Origin: Typha latifolia
Lineage: Eukaryota; Streptophyta; Magnoliopsida; Poales; Typhaceae
Direction of reading: 5' to 3'
DNA: 64,000 bases
Assembly: GCA_019914945.1 (NCBI GenBank)
Contig: CM034111.1
Coordinates: 3,472,001 to 3,536,000 of the forward strand
Positions 1 through 11,559 of this stretch are shown piece by piece. The position numbers and the translations under genes are program-made. How positions within the stretch are numbered: position 1 is the stretch's first letter; every line of letters begins with the position of its first letter. The notes beneath the pieces were generated by a model. The model ran no database searches, was not told the DNA's origin, and worked only from the letters and a program-made list of their open reading frames with translations.

Positions 1-614
1 CTAATGCTCTCCGTGGTCCCTTCGAATCCATCGAGGCACGTATCTTGATCGGTGATGGCGGCGCTGATCCAAGTTCTGAGATCGTTGATCGACGAAGCCG
101 TCAGCGATTTCCCCTCGGACGCTGATCTAATCGACGAAATCGAATCATTCAATCGATCGATCGCGTCGGCGAATAGCTCCTTGCAATCCCTAATCGCCAA
201 CACAAGCCTCTTGTCGTTCAACGGGATGGTGAAGTTGGCGATCGAGGAGGAGACCTTCGAGATCTCATCCATGGCGACGCGAAGAGAGATCTCGAAGAGC
301 TGCTTCGGATCGTTGCGTACGGTGGAGATCCCGTTCGCCGAGGAGATGCTGGAGAAGCACGAGATGGGGTACCGCGTGACGCTACAGACCACCTTGATGG
401 AGTCGGATAGCGATGTGGACGAGGTTTGGTAGGAGTCGCCATCGCCGGTGCTTTTGCTTCTGACGGCGGCGATGGCGACGCCGATAACGATGGCGACGAG
501 GACGATGGCGGCGACGCCGATAACGATGAGGCGGTTTCTGGATTTCCGGCGGAACTCGCGGTCTTCCGCCGGGTTCACCTTGCCGTATCCTTTGAAGGAT
601 TTGATGGTATCCAT
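1..614 (-). CDS. Pectinesterase/pectinesterase inhibitor (PMEI-PME), 5' part only
   Basis: Read on the minus strand from ATG at 614-612; the frame stays open for 204 codons to the window edge, so the catalytic domain lies to the left. The protein starts MDTIKSFKGYGKVNP, has a basic stretch (FRRKSRNR), then one hydrophobic membrane anchor or uncleaved signal at about residues 29-51, then a plant invertase/PME-inhibitor domain at about 70-204+. Four cysteines at 77, 86, 144 and 193 match the spacing of the two PMEI disulfides, and TCLDGFEG is the typical end of that domain. In this family the PMEI part keeps the enzyme silent in the secretory path, and the PME part removes methyl esters from cell-wall homogalacturonan. 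The PME part is inferred from the architecture, not seen; a stand-alone inhibitor is less likely because of the anchor and the fit to PME proregions. It is transcribed away from the mTERF gene. Confidence 0.85.
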   Translation of the reverse strand, partial: MDTIKSFKGYGKVNPAEDREFRRKSRNRLIVIGVAAIVLVAIVIGVAIAAVRSKSTGDGDSYQTSSTSLSDSIKVVCSVTRYPISCFSSISSANGISTVRNDPKQLFEISLRVAMDEISKVSSSIANFTIPLNDKRLVLAIRDCKELFADAIDRLNDSISSIRSASEGKSLTASSINDLRTWISAAITDQDTCLDGFEGTTESI

Positions 615-1837
615 TCTTTAGCTCTTCAGTGGTACTGCTGCCTGCTGGTCTGTGAAGTGGGAGTGGAATTTGGGGAGTTCTATAGAGATTTGATTTTAGG
701 GTAAGTTACATTTTCAACCCTGAGATATAACTTATTCACATTGCAACGTTGAAAAATTAAGTAAACCCATGTACTCGGACAGAAATCACCATATAGTCTC
801 AATTCTTTTTTCCTTTTTCAGTTAACTGCACTTTAGCTCGGTTTAGCTCAAATTTACCAAATCTACTGTATTTAAAATTTTTTATTAGAACAAAGTTATA
901 GAAAATTGGATATATTTTTAACGTATTTAAAATAATATGAATCAGATTTTAGATGACGAAATTATAACAAAATATTTATCTATTCAATTCTCTCCCATTT
1001 TGTCTCTTTTTTTCTTATTAATGAGGATTTATATCAAATATGACAAAAAAATTGGTAGTTATACTTTAATTAAAAAATTTATAAAATTATTATTTTTTCA
1101 TAAAGAAGGCAAACTGCACATAGCACCCTACGTTAAAACATTGGGAGCTCCAAATCCTGGGACTAAACAACTGCATCTTACTATGATCGATCAGACATGG
1201 TTTGCTATCTTATAAAACAATGTCCTAATGCAAGGTCCTATTCCACTGCATCTGTTCACATTTAGGCTCAAGTTTTTTTCTCTTGGACGACTATCAATGT
1301 ATGATCACATTGTTTGAGATCTTCCCAACCGCGTCTCTCGTTACCAGTAGTATGATATTAATGCAAATATATATATATATATATGACAGTTGTTAGACCC
1401 TGTCTGTGGTTGGTCATGATTATTATTTTCCTAACTACTACGCCTCAAGAACTTATTTATAATCCCTTCAATTTAGTCCCTGGTAAGATGCTAAATTTGT
1501 AAATTATCTTTTTATGCAATGTTATGTCTTGCATTTTACTTTCATACGCTTTAATGCTTTATACTTTGCCACATGCTAAAATGTTTAAAGGTAATTTATA
1601 AGAATGGGAGTACTAAGACACAAAAAGTTTGTTGTAAATAATAATAAATACAAAGCTAGAGGTTCTTTTTATAAATACACCTTAAAATTGATAATATGTC
1701 AAGCGAACAGACGATTCCAGGCTGAGATGCTTCTTCTACTGGGCCAGCCCGGCCCGGCCCAGGCCGATAACTGATACACCTCTTTCTTCCCCAAAAACCC
1801 CTACCGGAAAAATCCCACCTTTTCTAGGGTTTCCGCC
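615..1837. other. Intergenic region between divergent PMEI-PME and mTERF genes
   Basis: About 1.2 kb that must hold the promoters of both divergent genes. The middle (about 700-1700) is AT-rich with a short (AT)n run near 1366-1384 and no coding signal. Plus-strand open frames at 426-704 and 937-1215 have no recognisable domain; the first is antisense to the pectinesterase exon. Confidence 0.6.
1740..1832 (+). promoter_or_regulatory. Site II elements and telo-box upstream of mTERF gene
   Basis: TGGGCC at 1740-1745 and GGCCCA at 1756-1761 are site II (TCP-bound) motifs. TAGGGTTT at 1825-1832, the reverse of AAACCCTA, is a telo-box six bases before the ATG. This combination is known from plant genes for organelle and ribosome biogenesis, which fits the product. 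The function is inferred. Confidence 0.5.
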
Positions 1838-3355
1838 ATGGCCCTCCTCCTCCGAAGAAAACCTCCATGCTTTCCCCTCCCAATACTGAACCCTAGACCT
1901 CTCCTCCTCCCATTATGCAGCCCGACGACTCCTATCGATGCCCCAATTCATCCTTATCCGCCCCATTATCCCTCCTTATCCCGCTCCTATTCCACCCAAA
2001 CCCCCAAGTTCCCGGAGTACGAGATGCCCTCCGTGACATGGGGCGCGATCCAGGGCCGCAAGGAGCGCCTGGTCTCCCGCGTCATCATCTCCGATTACCT
2101 CAAGTCCATTGGCGTCGTCCCCGACGAGCTCGAGGTCGTGGAGCTCCCCTCCACCGTCGACGTCATGCGTGAGCGCGTCGACTTCCTCCTCCGCCTTGGA
2201 CTCTCCGTCGACGACCTCAACGCCTACCCTCTCGCCCTCGCCTGCTCCCTCCGCAAAAATATCATCCCCGTCCTCGCCTACCTCGAGAAAGTCGGCGTCC
2301 CGCGCGGTAAGCTCGCCGAATTCATACGCTCATACCCCCAGGTCCTCCACGCCAGCGTCGTCGTCGAGCTCGTCCCCGTCGTCAGGTTCCTCCGCGGCCT
2401 CGACGTCGAGCGCGTAGACGTCCCTTATGTCCTCCAGCGCTTCCCGGAATTGCTCGGTTTCAAGCTCGAAGGAACCATGAGCACCTCCGTCGCCTACCTC
2501 GTCAGCATCGGGGTCTGGCCCCGGGACATCGGTCCAATGGTCACGCAGTACCCGTTCTTCCTCGGGATGCGCGTCGGCACCACCATCAAGCCTCTCGTCG
2601 AGTATCTCATCTCGCTTGGAATACCAAAGTTGATCGTTGCGCGGATGCTCGAGAAGAGGCCCTACATTCTAGGGTACGATTTGGAGGAGACCGTGAAGCC
2701 GAACGTTGATGCGCTTCTCAGCTTTGGAATACGGAAGGAAGCGCTGCCGTCGGTGATCGCACAGTACCCGCCGCTTCTTGGGTTGCCGCTGAAGGCGAAA
2801 CTATCGACGCAGCAGTACTTCTTTAGCTTGAAGCTTAGGATAGACCCCGACGGGTTCGCACGGATTGTGGAGAAGATGCCCCAGATTGTTAGCCTTAACC
2901 AAAATTTGATCTTGAAGCCAGTGGAGTTCCTCCGGGGCCGGGCCATACCCAATGAGGATGTGGCAAGGATGGTGGTGAAGTGCCCACAGTTGTTGGCATT
3001 GCGCATCGAGTTTATGAAGAATAGCTATTATTTCTTTAAGAGTGAGATGAAGCGGCCTGTGCATGAGTTATATGAATTCCCAGAGTATTTTACATATAGC
3101 TTGGAGTCTAGGATTAAGCCGAGGTACCAGAGATTGGCAGCCAAGGGAATTAGGTGTAGTTTGGAATGGTTCTTGAATTGTAGCGATCAACGGTTTGAGG
3201 AGAGGTTGCAGGGCGATTATATTGATGGAGATGCTCCAGGACCTTGTTTCGTCATGGGTGGTAAGCTGGAAATGCCAGGGAGCGAGATGGTGTCTGATGA
3301 TGAGAAGGATGAGAGCGATGATGAGGTGCTCTACAGGCGAACCGTCTCACTCTAG
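1838..3355 (+). CDS. mTERF4: Organellar mTERF-domain protein, mTERF4 (RUG2/BSM)-like
   Basis: Single-exon frame of 505 residues, usual for plant mTERF genes. The ATG lies in a strong context (gccgccATGgcc). Residues 1-55 are basic, Pro/Ser-rich and poor in acids, as in an organelle transit peptide. From about residue 105 to 430 there are repeated ~35-residue helical units carrying the mTERF signature of a proline after two hydrophobic residues (SYPQVL, RFPELLGF, QYPFFLG, KRPYILGYDL, QYPPLLGLPL, KMPQIV, KCPQLLAL). The tail after the NCSDQRFEERLQGDYID segment is acidic (DDEKDESDDE). The overall layout matches Arabidopsis mTERF4 (RUG2/BELAYA SMERT); that orthology is judged by eye. mTERF4 proteins act in chloroplasts and mitochondria, and the maize one supports group II intron splicing in plastids. 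GC content at third positions is very high in the first half and falls later. Confidence 0.87.
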   Translation: MALLLRRKPPCFPLPILNPRPLLLPLCSPTTPIDAPIHPYPPHYPSLSRSYSTQTPKFPEYEMPSVTWGAIQGRKERLVSRVIISDYLKSIGVVPDELEVVELPSTVDVMRERVDFLLRLGLSVDDLNAYPLALACSLRKNIIPVLAYLEKVGVPRGKLAEFIRSYPQVLHASVVVELVPVVRFLRGLDVERVDVPYVLQRFPELLGFKLEGTMSTSVAYLVSIGVWPRDIGPMVTQYPFFLGMRVGTTIKPLVEYLISLGIPKLIVARMLEKRPYILGYDLEETVKPNVDALLSFGIRKEALPSVIAQYPPLLGLPLKAKLSTQQYFFSLKLRIDPDGFARIVEKMPQIVSLNQNLILKPVEFLRGRAIPNEDVARMVVKCPQLLALRIEFMKNSYYFFKSEMKRPVHELYEFPEYFTYSLESRIKPRYQRLAAKGIRCSLEWFLNCSDQRFEERLQGDYIDGDAPGPCFVMGGKLEMPGSEMVSDDEKDESDDEVLYRRTVSL

Positions 3356-3450
3356 TAAGTGATAGGTTGTGACCATATGATCTTGAGATATTTGTATGCA
3401 AATTATTTTGCTTAGGAGAATTTGTAATGGAGGATCTCTTGTTTTTTTAG
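3355..3450 (+). other. Candidate 3' UTR intron overlapping the mTERF stop codon
   Basis: The last base of the TAG stop starts a good donor (GTAAGTG), and a T-rich acceptor (gtttttttag) ends at 3450. Splicing would remove 96 bases and rebuild TAG from TA plus the next G, so the protein would not change. Inferred only; RNA reads spanning 3354/3451 would settle it. Confidence 0.35.
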
Positions 3451-4276
3451 GCTGGCCGTCAAATCTAAATTATCCTGCAATCTTTCTCGAATGGGCTTGC
3501 ACTGGCATAGCCAAACCTTGTAAGCGTACTCCTTCTCTTGTCTTAACTCTTTCCCACCATAACAGACAGAATATGTATATAGTTGATGTTGCTACCATAC
3601 ATTTCAATATTGTTTAACGATATATATATATGCATGTATGTTTAAGTTTTTGATAATAATTGGCAGAAGAAAGTAATATCATGCATCTTTTTTTATTACA
3701 TTTTTATTCCAGATACTAGGGAACTATCTTGACTTTCTATTCCTATAGTTGAAGCCATTTATCATTGGGGCAAGCTACTATCTTACCATCCTCAAGATCC
3801 ATAGGGTTTTGAGTTTTGACTTAGTGGACAAATATTATACATGATTATAAGAGACCTGGATGATTTTGGTCTTGAATGTGAAGAAATAAGCTTAAAATAT
3901 GTAGGACAAAGATTCTGAGCTTTAGGTTAAACTTTTTGACTGTCTTAGATAATGGTTTCTCTTTTCTCGATCATTGAAAGATCTTAAGACTCCCCTTAAG
4001 AAGCTACATGCATCTAGAAGACAGCCTTTTGCTTTGATAGTCCTGGAGCTGGTTTTGCCCTGAGGTTGAAGTTGGTAGTGAGCCATCAAATGTACTACAT
4101 CTGATATCAGAATTAGGGGCATTAAAAAAGTTTATTTAATTTTACTTTAAGACGAAAGGTGAGCTTTACAAGGTAGTTAGTTTGTTTACATAGGCAGATA
4201 GGACTCATGGTACTTGCTGCATGATCTGCTAAACTAGAGATCTCATGCCTTCTTGTTTGACTTTTAGCAGACCAGC

Positions 4277-4342
4277 ATCTCATGAATATGCTGCATAATT
4301 TCTTATGCACAGATTTTTTCTTATGCAGCATATTCATGAGAT
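4277..4342. repeat. Perfect 22-bp inverted repeat with 22-nt loop
   Basis: Left arm 4277-4298 and right arm 4321-4342 are exact reverse complements (ATCTCATGAATATG... and ...CATATTCATGAGAT). The 22-base loop repeats the phrase TTCTTATGCA. A transcript would form an uninterrupted 22-bp hairpin. It could be a small fold-back element; the perfect pairing and short arm are not typical of a plant miRNA precursor. Confidence 0.8.
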
Positions 4343-5200
4343 CACTTATAATCAACTATAGAGGCTCCTCTAGTGGCACACACTCATGTACTGCACCTAA
4401 TTTCTCATCTTCCTTGATGGGAAAGAATTTTAAGACATCCATTTTGCTACACAATTAATCTAACATCAGGATCTCCTGCAACACTGGAACATCATGATGT
4501 CAATTGTTAGATAGTATATCAAGTCAACATTATCATGAATAACCCCCTTCTTCCCATTCTAGTTTTGCTTTTCCTTAGGTTTTTTCTATCTGTATAATCT
4601 GCTAACTGAAGTAACATTCAGATGCATTCATTCAATAGGATGTCCCTAGGTGGTAACCTTGAGTCTAGCATCAGATGTTGGAAGCTAATGACTTGATTGA
4701 TCTTACAGTAAACCCGGTTGTGAAGATTTTTGAATGCATACATGAAGCTTTCTTGAACTAGATTCGTTTGGGACACATGAAGCATGTAGAACGGCAAGCA
4801 GCATAAAAAATGGCTTGTGATAAAAATATTAGAGAGAATATTGCTTTTTCTATTTGTTTCTCATACAGAAAAATTCTTCATTCAGCTCCATTGCTGCTAT
4901 AAATATAATTATGCAATCTTCTACTGGATAGATGCTTTTACTTATTTCCGAACAAACAATTGGTCTGAAAATATAATTGACAAAGGTGAGTTAGGGGATT
5001 TTCTATTTACTTTTGCCCTCTATGAATTTTCATAGATATTAATTTATTTCACGAACTGTTTCTTTTTTATCACAATTTGAAATCAGTTCTTCAATGCTAA
5101 ACAGGTAACTGTACAGGCTAATAGAGAGGATTTTTAAAGGTGGAAGGCGAAGCGGGTCATAAATGACAGCATTTGGGTCATTGAAGTGCATGAGTGATCG

Positions 5201-5241
5201 GATTTAGCTGCATAGACCGTGAATTTAGCTGCATAGACCGT
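5201..5241. repeat. Direct repeat, 21-bp period, two copies
   Basis: ATTTAGCTGCATAGACCGT occurs at 5202-5220 and 5223-5241, a simple tandem duplication. Confidence 0.8.
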
Positions 5242-6135
5242 CTGAACAAGGCATTGTTGGAGTTATTCTCTGGCATCCACAAAAGAGGAGAACAAAAGGG
5301 AGGGAAATTTAGAAGATGAGAGATATGATATAGGGAGAGGTGGTACTTTGAATTTCTTTGCAATATGATGTTTTGCAGCGAGAAATTATTAAAATCATGT
5401 CAAAACTCTAAACATAGGTCCACTATAGCATAAGAAAGAAGAAGAGGTTTATCTAATATCTACAGATTGATGCACTAGCTATTATATTGACTATATAGTA
5501 CTAGAGCTATTTGTGTAACATTATTTCTCTAGTAAGTATTCACTGACCCCAACACATTGTATTTTAGAGTAAGACTCATGGTTGAATTGTAATTCGTACC
5601 TTGGTTATTATCATATTATGCCACTATCTTTACACGAGTCTTCCTCAGTGATTTTTAGGAGGGCATTCACGGAATAAGTTCTATATGGTATAATTATGTT
5701 TATTTATTATACTTATATAATTGAGGTTACTCGTTTTAGCTATTATAATGTTTCTTTATAAACTTGTATATTGTATAATAAGTACACCTGATGTGATATA
5801 AATTTAAGAGAGATAAGTATGCATGAATAAACTAGTATTGAGATAAATAATGATTTACCATTTTATGCTAGTGTAAAGAGATTTATACTAGAATAAGATT
5901 TCTCGTATTCCATATGAATGAGACCAATACTGATAAGGCATTTTAATCCCAGAATTTTTTACTTTCAAAAGCTTACCAGGTACTCTAAGGTGGATGGAAA
6001 AATGAAAGTCATTCCCAAACACCTCTCATTTGTTTCGTGCAGCTCAGATTAGTGCACTCCAATTCAACTACCCTGAATACAAATTCCACTATCTACATCC
6101 GCTTGAACCAAACAGTTACAGAAAAAAAAAATTAA

Positions 6136-7388
6136 TCAGATCTCATCATCATAAGGAAACAACGTCGAATCCAACCATTGATCGCCATAGATGAACTGAG
6201 AAACCGAAAAATTTGATGCTTGATCATAGTTCATCACATGGTATCCAGGCCAGGTTACCCGGCCACCGGTGGCGGCTCCCGGTCCGACATTCATATACTC
6301 GCCGTAGTATAAGGTATCGAGGCTCTGATTCCCCGGCCACGGCGTCCACCCGGCCCGGTCCACCAGCCCATCAATATAAGACTCTATGTAAACAGTCCTA
6401 GAATAAATCCTCCATGGCCTTCCAAGGTAAGTTTTAATGCTCACATTACTATTAGCTAACTCATCAGATGCTACTATGGTGCAATTCTGGATAGATATGC
6501 CAGTGTCTTCATTCGGATCATCCCGGGATTGGGCCGTGATCACATTGGACTGGCCCAAGATGGGCCTTTTAGCGACGAGGTTGCAGGCCTGGAAGACGAC
6601 GGCAGCGTTGCCGAAGATGAAGTCGACGGTGCCGTAGATGTCACATTCCCGGTAGAATTGCCGGAAGGAGTGGACGTAGAGGGTGTCTTGGTACCCGTCG
6701 ATGATGCAGCGGTAGACGGCGGCGAGGTCGGCGTTGATGCGAAGGGCCACGGCCTGGCCCTTGGCCGGCCCAGCTGTGTTCCGGAACGTGAGGTCGCGTG
6801 CCAAGAAGCCTTGCCCTGATACAGCTGTGGGGAAAAAAAAGAAGCAGCAGCAGCTGATCATGAGAAACCAAATGGCTAACATTACAGCATAGAGATTAGA
6901 GAGAGGATTGCTTCTGCAGAGGATTTTGCCTCGAAAGAAAAAATCTAACTGATGTATGAAAAATGCAACCATGCATTCTTCACGGGCATTATTCCAAATG
7001 TTTCCCCTGAGCTACTAGGGTGGCAGTCTACACTTTTACAGGAGTTTTAGACCAACTAGAACTATTTTATATTTTTTTTACCGAAATAAGGTGTCACACA
7101 AACTTATTATTAAATAGAGTCTAATTTTATCGTTAGGTATTTTCTTGCCTTAGTTACTGAAGAACTAAGTTAAAAAAAATATATATATATAAAATGCTGA
7201 TTAGTTCGGCATTTTTATTATGGCTACGATAAATTAAATCTAATTTGATAATAAATTTAAGAGTTATCAATTTTGATAAAAAAAAATTGAAACATTACTA
7301 GTTTGGTCAAAAACTCTGTATATAGTGCCAAAATATTATCATAGGGATTTATAGGCTGTACTCGGATAATTGGCATCCAAACACCACA

Positions 7389-7419
<31 letters not shown>

Positions 7420-9057
7420 GAAATGATTTGTTAAAAGTGCATTGTTTAAGCTATGCATATTTTTCTAACTTAATTATCAATCCATTTCTTTAAGGCTTAT
7501 AATAAACTAAACTCTTAAAAAATGCAATGATAATTATAATACTTTTTTATAAAAAATTAGCAATTATGTAAAATAGATAATTACACTATGTTGTTTATTG
7601 AACTACTGCTCATTTTCACATTCGCCTCCTAAATTTTTATTAGAGACATGTTAACTTTCTAAACTATACAAAATCCCATAAATTTTTATTAGAGACATAT
7701 TAACTTCTTAATCTATAAAAAATCTCCAACTTCTCTTGACGGTATTAACACAAAATACCAAATAACATGTGAGAATCATGTGATCAATTTAGACCCTCTA
7801 GAAATTATTTCGTGTGAGATCTAAAGTTAAACACTTGATACTTGTATATTATTTTTAAACAAAAATATTAAAGATAACTAATGAAAGTAGCATTGCAAAT
7901 ATTATCAATTAATTGTCACGAAAACTAAATGAAAGGGTCTATATGGATATGGAAGTGTTTAGGTGTACTTAGGTGTATCAGATTCAGATCCCACACTCAC
8001 GGGCGTACACTCATCTCAATCGGCTAAAAGCCCCAGCTATAATTCCATATCATTTTTGGCGTTCAAAATAAAAGGATAGAAATTTTTTTTTAAAAAAAAA
8101 GAAAAGAAAAGGAGAAAGTGACTCACCGACAGTGGCCGATCTGAAAGTGGTCCATCCGTTCCCGACGCTCCTATTCCCTGTGATGATGGTAACATCACTC
8201 CCCTCCCCGAGCATCACGATGTTCGTCTTGTAGCTCGAAACCTCCACGTTCTCCTCGTACACCCCCGCCCGCACCATTATCACTATGCGCCCCTCACTGT
8301 TGTTCGGTGCGAACCCTATCGCCTCCGTTATCGTCGTGAAGTTCCCGGTCCCGTCCTTCGCCACCGTCACCGCCATCCCGTCGTACCCTCCCACGCCGTC
8401 GTATTGGAGGATCCTCCGGTCCCTTTTCGACAGCCAACCCGGAAAACCGCCGTGGGCGGAGAGCCGGCGGCCGTGACGGTGGGGGTGGCTTGTCCAGGGG
8501 AGGAGGGAGAGGGAGTTGCTGACGAGCTCGTAGGCGGCGGAGAGGGAGGAGAGGAGGGGGGAGGTGGGCAAGGGGCCGCGGGAGGAGGAGGCGAGGCCGT
8601 CGAGGCAAGTGGCTTTGTTGGTTAAGGCGGCCGCGAGGTGGGCCCGGACGGAGGGGAGGGTGGAGGAGGAATTGGATTGGAGGAGGGAGGAGGAGAGGGA
8701 GAGGGAGGAGAGGGTGATGGCGTGGAGGTCGCGGCAGTCCTGGATGGCGGCGGCGGGTTGGTGGTGGGCGGCGGAGGAGAGGAGGGAGGAGAGGGAGGTG
8801 GCGGCGGAGATGGCCGAGTGGAGGGAGCGGAGGGCGAAGGAGAGGAGAGAGGAGGAGGAGGGAAGGTGGAGTGAGCGGGAGAGGGAGACGTCAGGATGCA
8901 TGGAGGAGAGGCAGGAGGAGGGGTAGGGGGTGGATTGGCATATGGAGTGGATGGTGGTGGTATTGGGTGAGGAAGAGGACGGGGTGGAGAAGAGGAGGAG
9001 GAGGAGGAGGAGGAGGTGGGGGAACAGTGAGATGAGGAGAGGAGAGAGAGAAGCCAT
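6136..9057 (-). CDS. Pectinesterase/pectinesterase inhibitor (PMEI-PME), complete
   Basis: Two exons on the minus strand, 9057-8127 and 6824-6136, joined in phase 1 (donor GTGAGT, acceptor CCCACAG), giving 539 residues, normal for the family. A leucine-rich signal peptide covers about 1-25. The PMEI domain (about 32-190) has four cysteines at 40, 49, 108 and 151. Subtilase-type processing motifs RRLS (197-200) and RRIL (214-217) follow. The catalytic PME domain (about 226-539) shows GVYEENV, QAVALR (334-339), QDTLY with Asp357, DFIFG with Asp378 and LGRPW with Arg446, so all known catalytic residues are present. Known role: secreted enzyme demethylating homogalacturonan, released after cleavage of the PMEI proregion. 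It is related to the PMEI-PME at the left edge on the same strand, with the mTERF gene lying between them in opposite orientation. The subfamily member cannot be named safely. Confidence 0.95.
6825..8126 (-). other. Single intron of the complete PMEI-PME gene
   Basis: 1,302 bases, AT-rich, with a compound (CT)n/(AT)n microsatellite at about 7390-7420 and a direct repeat of AAATTTTTATTAGAGACAT near 7630 and 7680. No mobile element is recognisable. Confidence 0.75.
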
Positions 9058-9164
9058 GGTGTGTGAGAACTGAGAAGGATAGGGGATAATGTAGTACTTC
9101 TGTAAGGTTTTATAATAATGGGTATGAGTGGCTGCATGCCTGCAGCTTGCTACTAGACAAACAG

Positions 9165-9213
<49 letters not shown>
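9058..9213 (-). promoter_or_regulatory. PMEI-PME promoter with TATA box and (GA)22 tract
   Basis: On the minus strand a TATAAAA motif lies at about 9107-9114, some 50 bases before the ATG at 9057. A pure (GA)22 run occupies 9169-9212, about 110-155 bases upstream. Such GA/CT tracts are bound by plant BBR/BPC factors; its regulatory role here is inferred. Confidence 0.5.
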
Positions 9214-9218
<5 letters not shown>

Positions 9219-10373
9219 GAAGTAGTGAAGTTTTGGAGTGTGGTGAAGGGAGGATGGATCTTTGGGAGATGATGATTAGATATCTCATAATCTCTTGCTT
9301 GATTATGAGGAGTTAGCTAATTATCTTGTAAGTTTTAGGGGTTCTTTAGTCAGCACTCGTGTTAATTGTGAAAAAGTTGTTATTTTCTCATGTATGCAAA
9401 TTACTACCTCTTTTTGTGTGTGGTATATTTGCAAATATATTGACTAAAAGACTCTCTGCATTATTTTGCACTGCTTTAGAATGTTTATAAAGTGTTGAAT
9501 ATTAACTATTTCTTTTCTCTTTCCTTTTTTCTTCTTTTTTGAAGAATGAAGTGAAAATTTAATATTATTTTGATTAACTAATAACTGCTGGTAGAATTTA
9601 AACTCCAAAATACTCATAAAATATGAGCTCTTTCAGCCATATAAGCACAATCCTCTCAGTCTCCTTGTATTTTTCACTTGTTAGCAATGTACTTAATCAC
9701 TATTAGAAATAAAGAATTATCTTGCATTTTTATGTATTTCCAATTAATACATAATCTCCTTATTTTTAATGCCATTTTCCCACAAAATCTCCATTTGGGA
9801 TTCAAAAGCAGCAGATGGATTAATTGACTCCATCCTGCACAAAGTCAAGAGTGAAGACAAGGGAATGTTTGGCTTGCTTGACTCGTGAGTGGACTCTTTT
9901 TTTCTGTTCAGTCCATTGCCGTGACTTCTGGGAGGTAGCTCACAAGTTTCGGCCTTTTCCTGAGTTTAATAAAGGTAAAGCATAACTCTGCCCTCATCTT
10001 GCAGGGAGTAAATGGTTTACAAATTTCAAGTACAAATAATGCAAAATTAACACCCTTTTATTCTTTTCAGTAGAAGTGATCTTAAGCTTTTATTTCTTTT
10101 TCTTTTTTTTATGAAAGAGAAAAATTAGTGGTATTTTAATAAATCAGTATTGCTGAGATTGGAACATGAATTTCTTAAACACAATGGGTTCTTTTAACTA
10201 TTTGAGCACTATTCCATTGGCCACCTTCATTAGTTATTAGCAAAAATAGATAGTAAATTACAGTCTGGTAGCATTTAAGTGTATTACTTAGTTTAGCTTT
10301 GTCGCCCAACTCAAAGTTTCCATATATATAGCAAAGAGTGTTATTGTGAATTTTCTTTTTAGAGAAAACTTAT
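9214..10373. other. Intergenic, no recognisable feature
   Basis: AT-rich DNA upstream of the PMEI-PME promoter; I see no gene, repeat or element ends in it. Confidence 0.5.
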
Positions 10374-11559
10374 AGGCGAGATATTATTTATTTCAAATCA
10401 TAATATTACAATCAGTAAGTTACTACCAACATATTATAAGCTTGATACACAGGAAAATGAGAAAAATATTTGGACGATCCCCACAACTTAGTGAAACATC
10501 AGCAATACATCAATTGTCATATTGTATCAAACTCTATGAGCAGAGAAAAGAGGCTTTCATCGGCTTCACTGCGACCCTAGCGGATCTGGATCAATATTGA
10601 AGCAAACATAGCAATATCCTACATAGAAAAGATGAAGCAAGAAAAAAAATATAAATATAAAATCAAAATAAAAAAAACATAGGCTACCATTACGATTGGT
10701 GTAGTTGAGGTCCCGACCGAAGGGTGAGGATGGCAATAGCGACAACTACATCAACTAGGTAGAGGAGGAGGGAGGTAGCGCCGATGATAAGGTAGGTGGA
10801 TTGAGAAGGTAGGAGTGGGCGGAGGAAGGAGGGAGGGTGATGCCAGGGAGGTTAGTGACAATAGAGTAGACAGAGACTAAGGGAGTAATAGTGGCAGTAG
10901 ACACCATGACCATCAACGATATGGGTAGTGAGAAGACAGAGTGTGGAGGAGAGAGCGAGGACGAGGAGAGAGCGAGGACGATAAATCAGATGACAATGAA
11001 GGCAAATGGGAGGTTAAACGGTGGAAACAGTAATTAGTAGAAAAGAAAGATTTATAGCATATTAAGATTGATCGTTGGTGTAGCAAATGTGAAAGGTGAT
11101 TGTTTTGTAATTATAGTTATGGTGAGTAGCCTTATTTCCTAGAAAGCTTTCTCATATTATGATATATTACATATTATGTATATACATACTATTTTGGCTT
11201 CTAATATGATTATATGATCCTATATAAAGATGATCACAGTTAAACATATTTTTATTATTCATTTGTTAGGTTGATCTTTAGCATAAGTATCTAGATGATT
11301 TAGAAGTAATTAGAGATGAATTTTGCGAATATTTTATTGGTTGAGTTTATTTATAGCATGAGCAAGTATGAGATGAATATATAATTGGAGACTATATTAT
11401 ATCATTTTTTTTATTTTTTAACCACCTAAATTCTCGATATGCATGACTTGTTATAATACTGGATAAATGCATATGACCTATCATTTAAAAAGAAATCGTA
11501 ATAACAACATAGTGGAATAGTTGATAAAAAATACGAAAATTACATGAGATATATAATAT

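Larger units (their letters stand above)
3451..6135. other. Intergenic, between convergent mTERF and PMEI-PME genes
   Basis: Shared 3' flank of two convergent genes. It is AT-rich, without a frame that resembles a known protein. Apart from a perfect inverted repeat near 4.3 kb and a short direct repeat near 5.2 kb, I see no structure. Confidence 0.6.

Noticed and set aside
8285..8926. Plus-strand open frames rich in Gly, Glu and Arg
   Set aside because: They lie antisense to PMEI-PME exon 1; its Ser/Leu/Pro-rich GC codons produce open shadow frames. No domain.
8622..9137. Minus-strand Pro/Ser-rich open frame of 171 codons
   Set aside because: Overlaps the PMEI-PME exon 1 in another frame; composition comes from the CT-rich coding strand.
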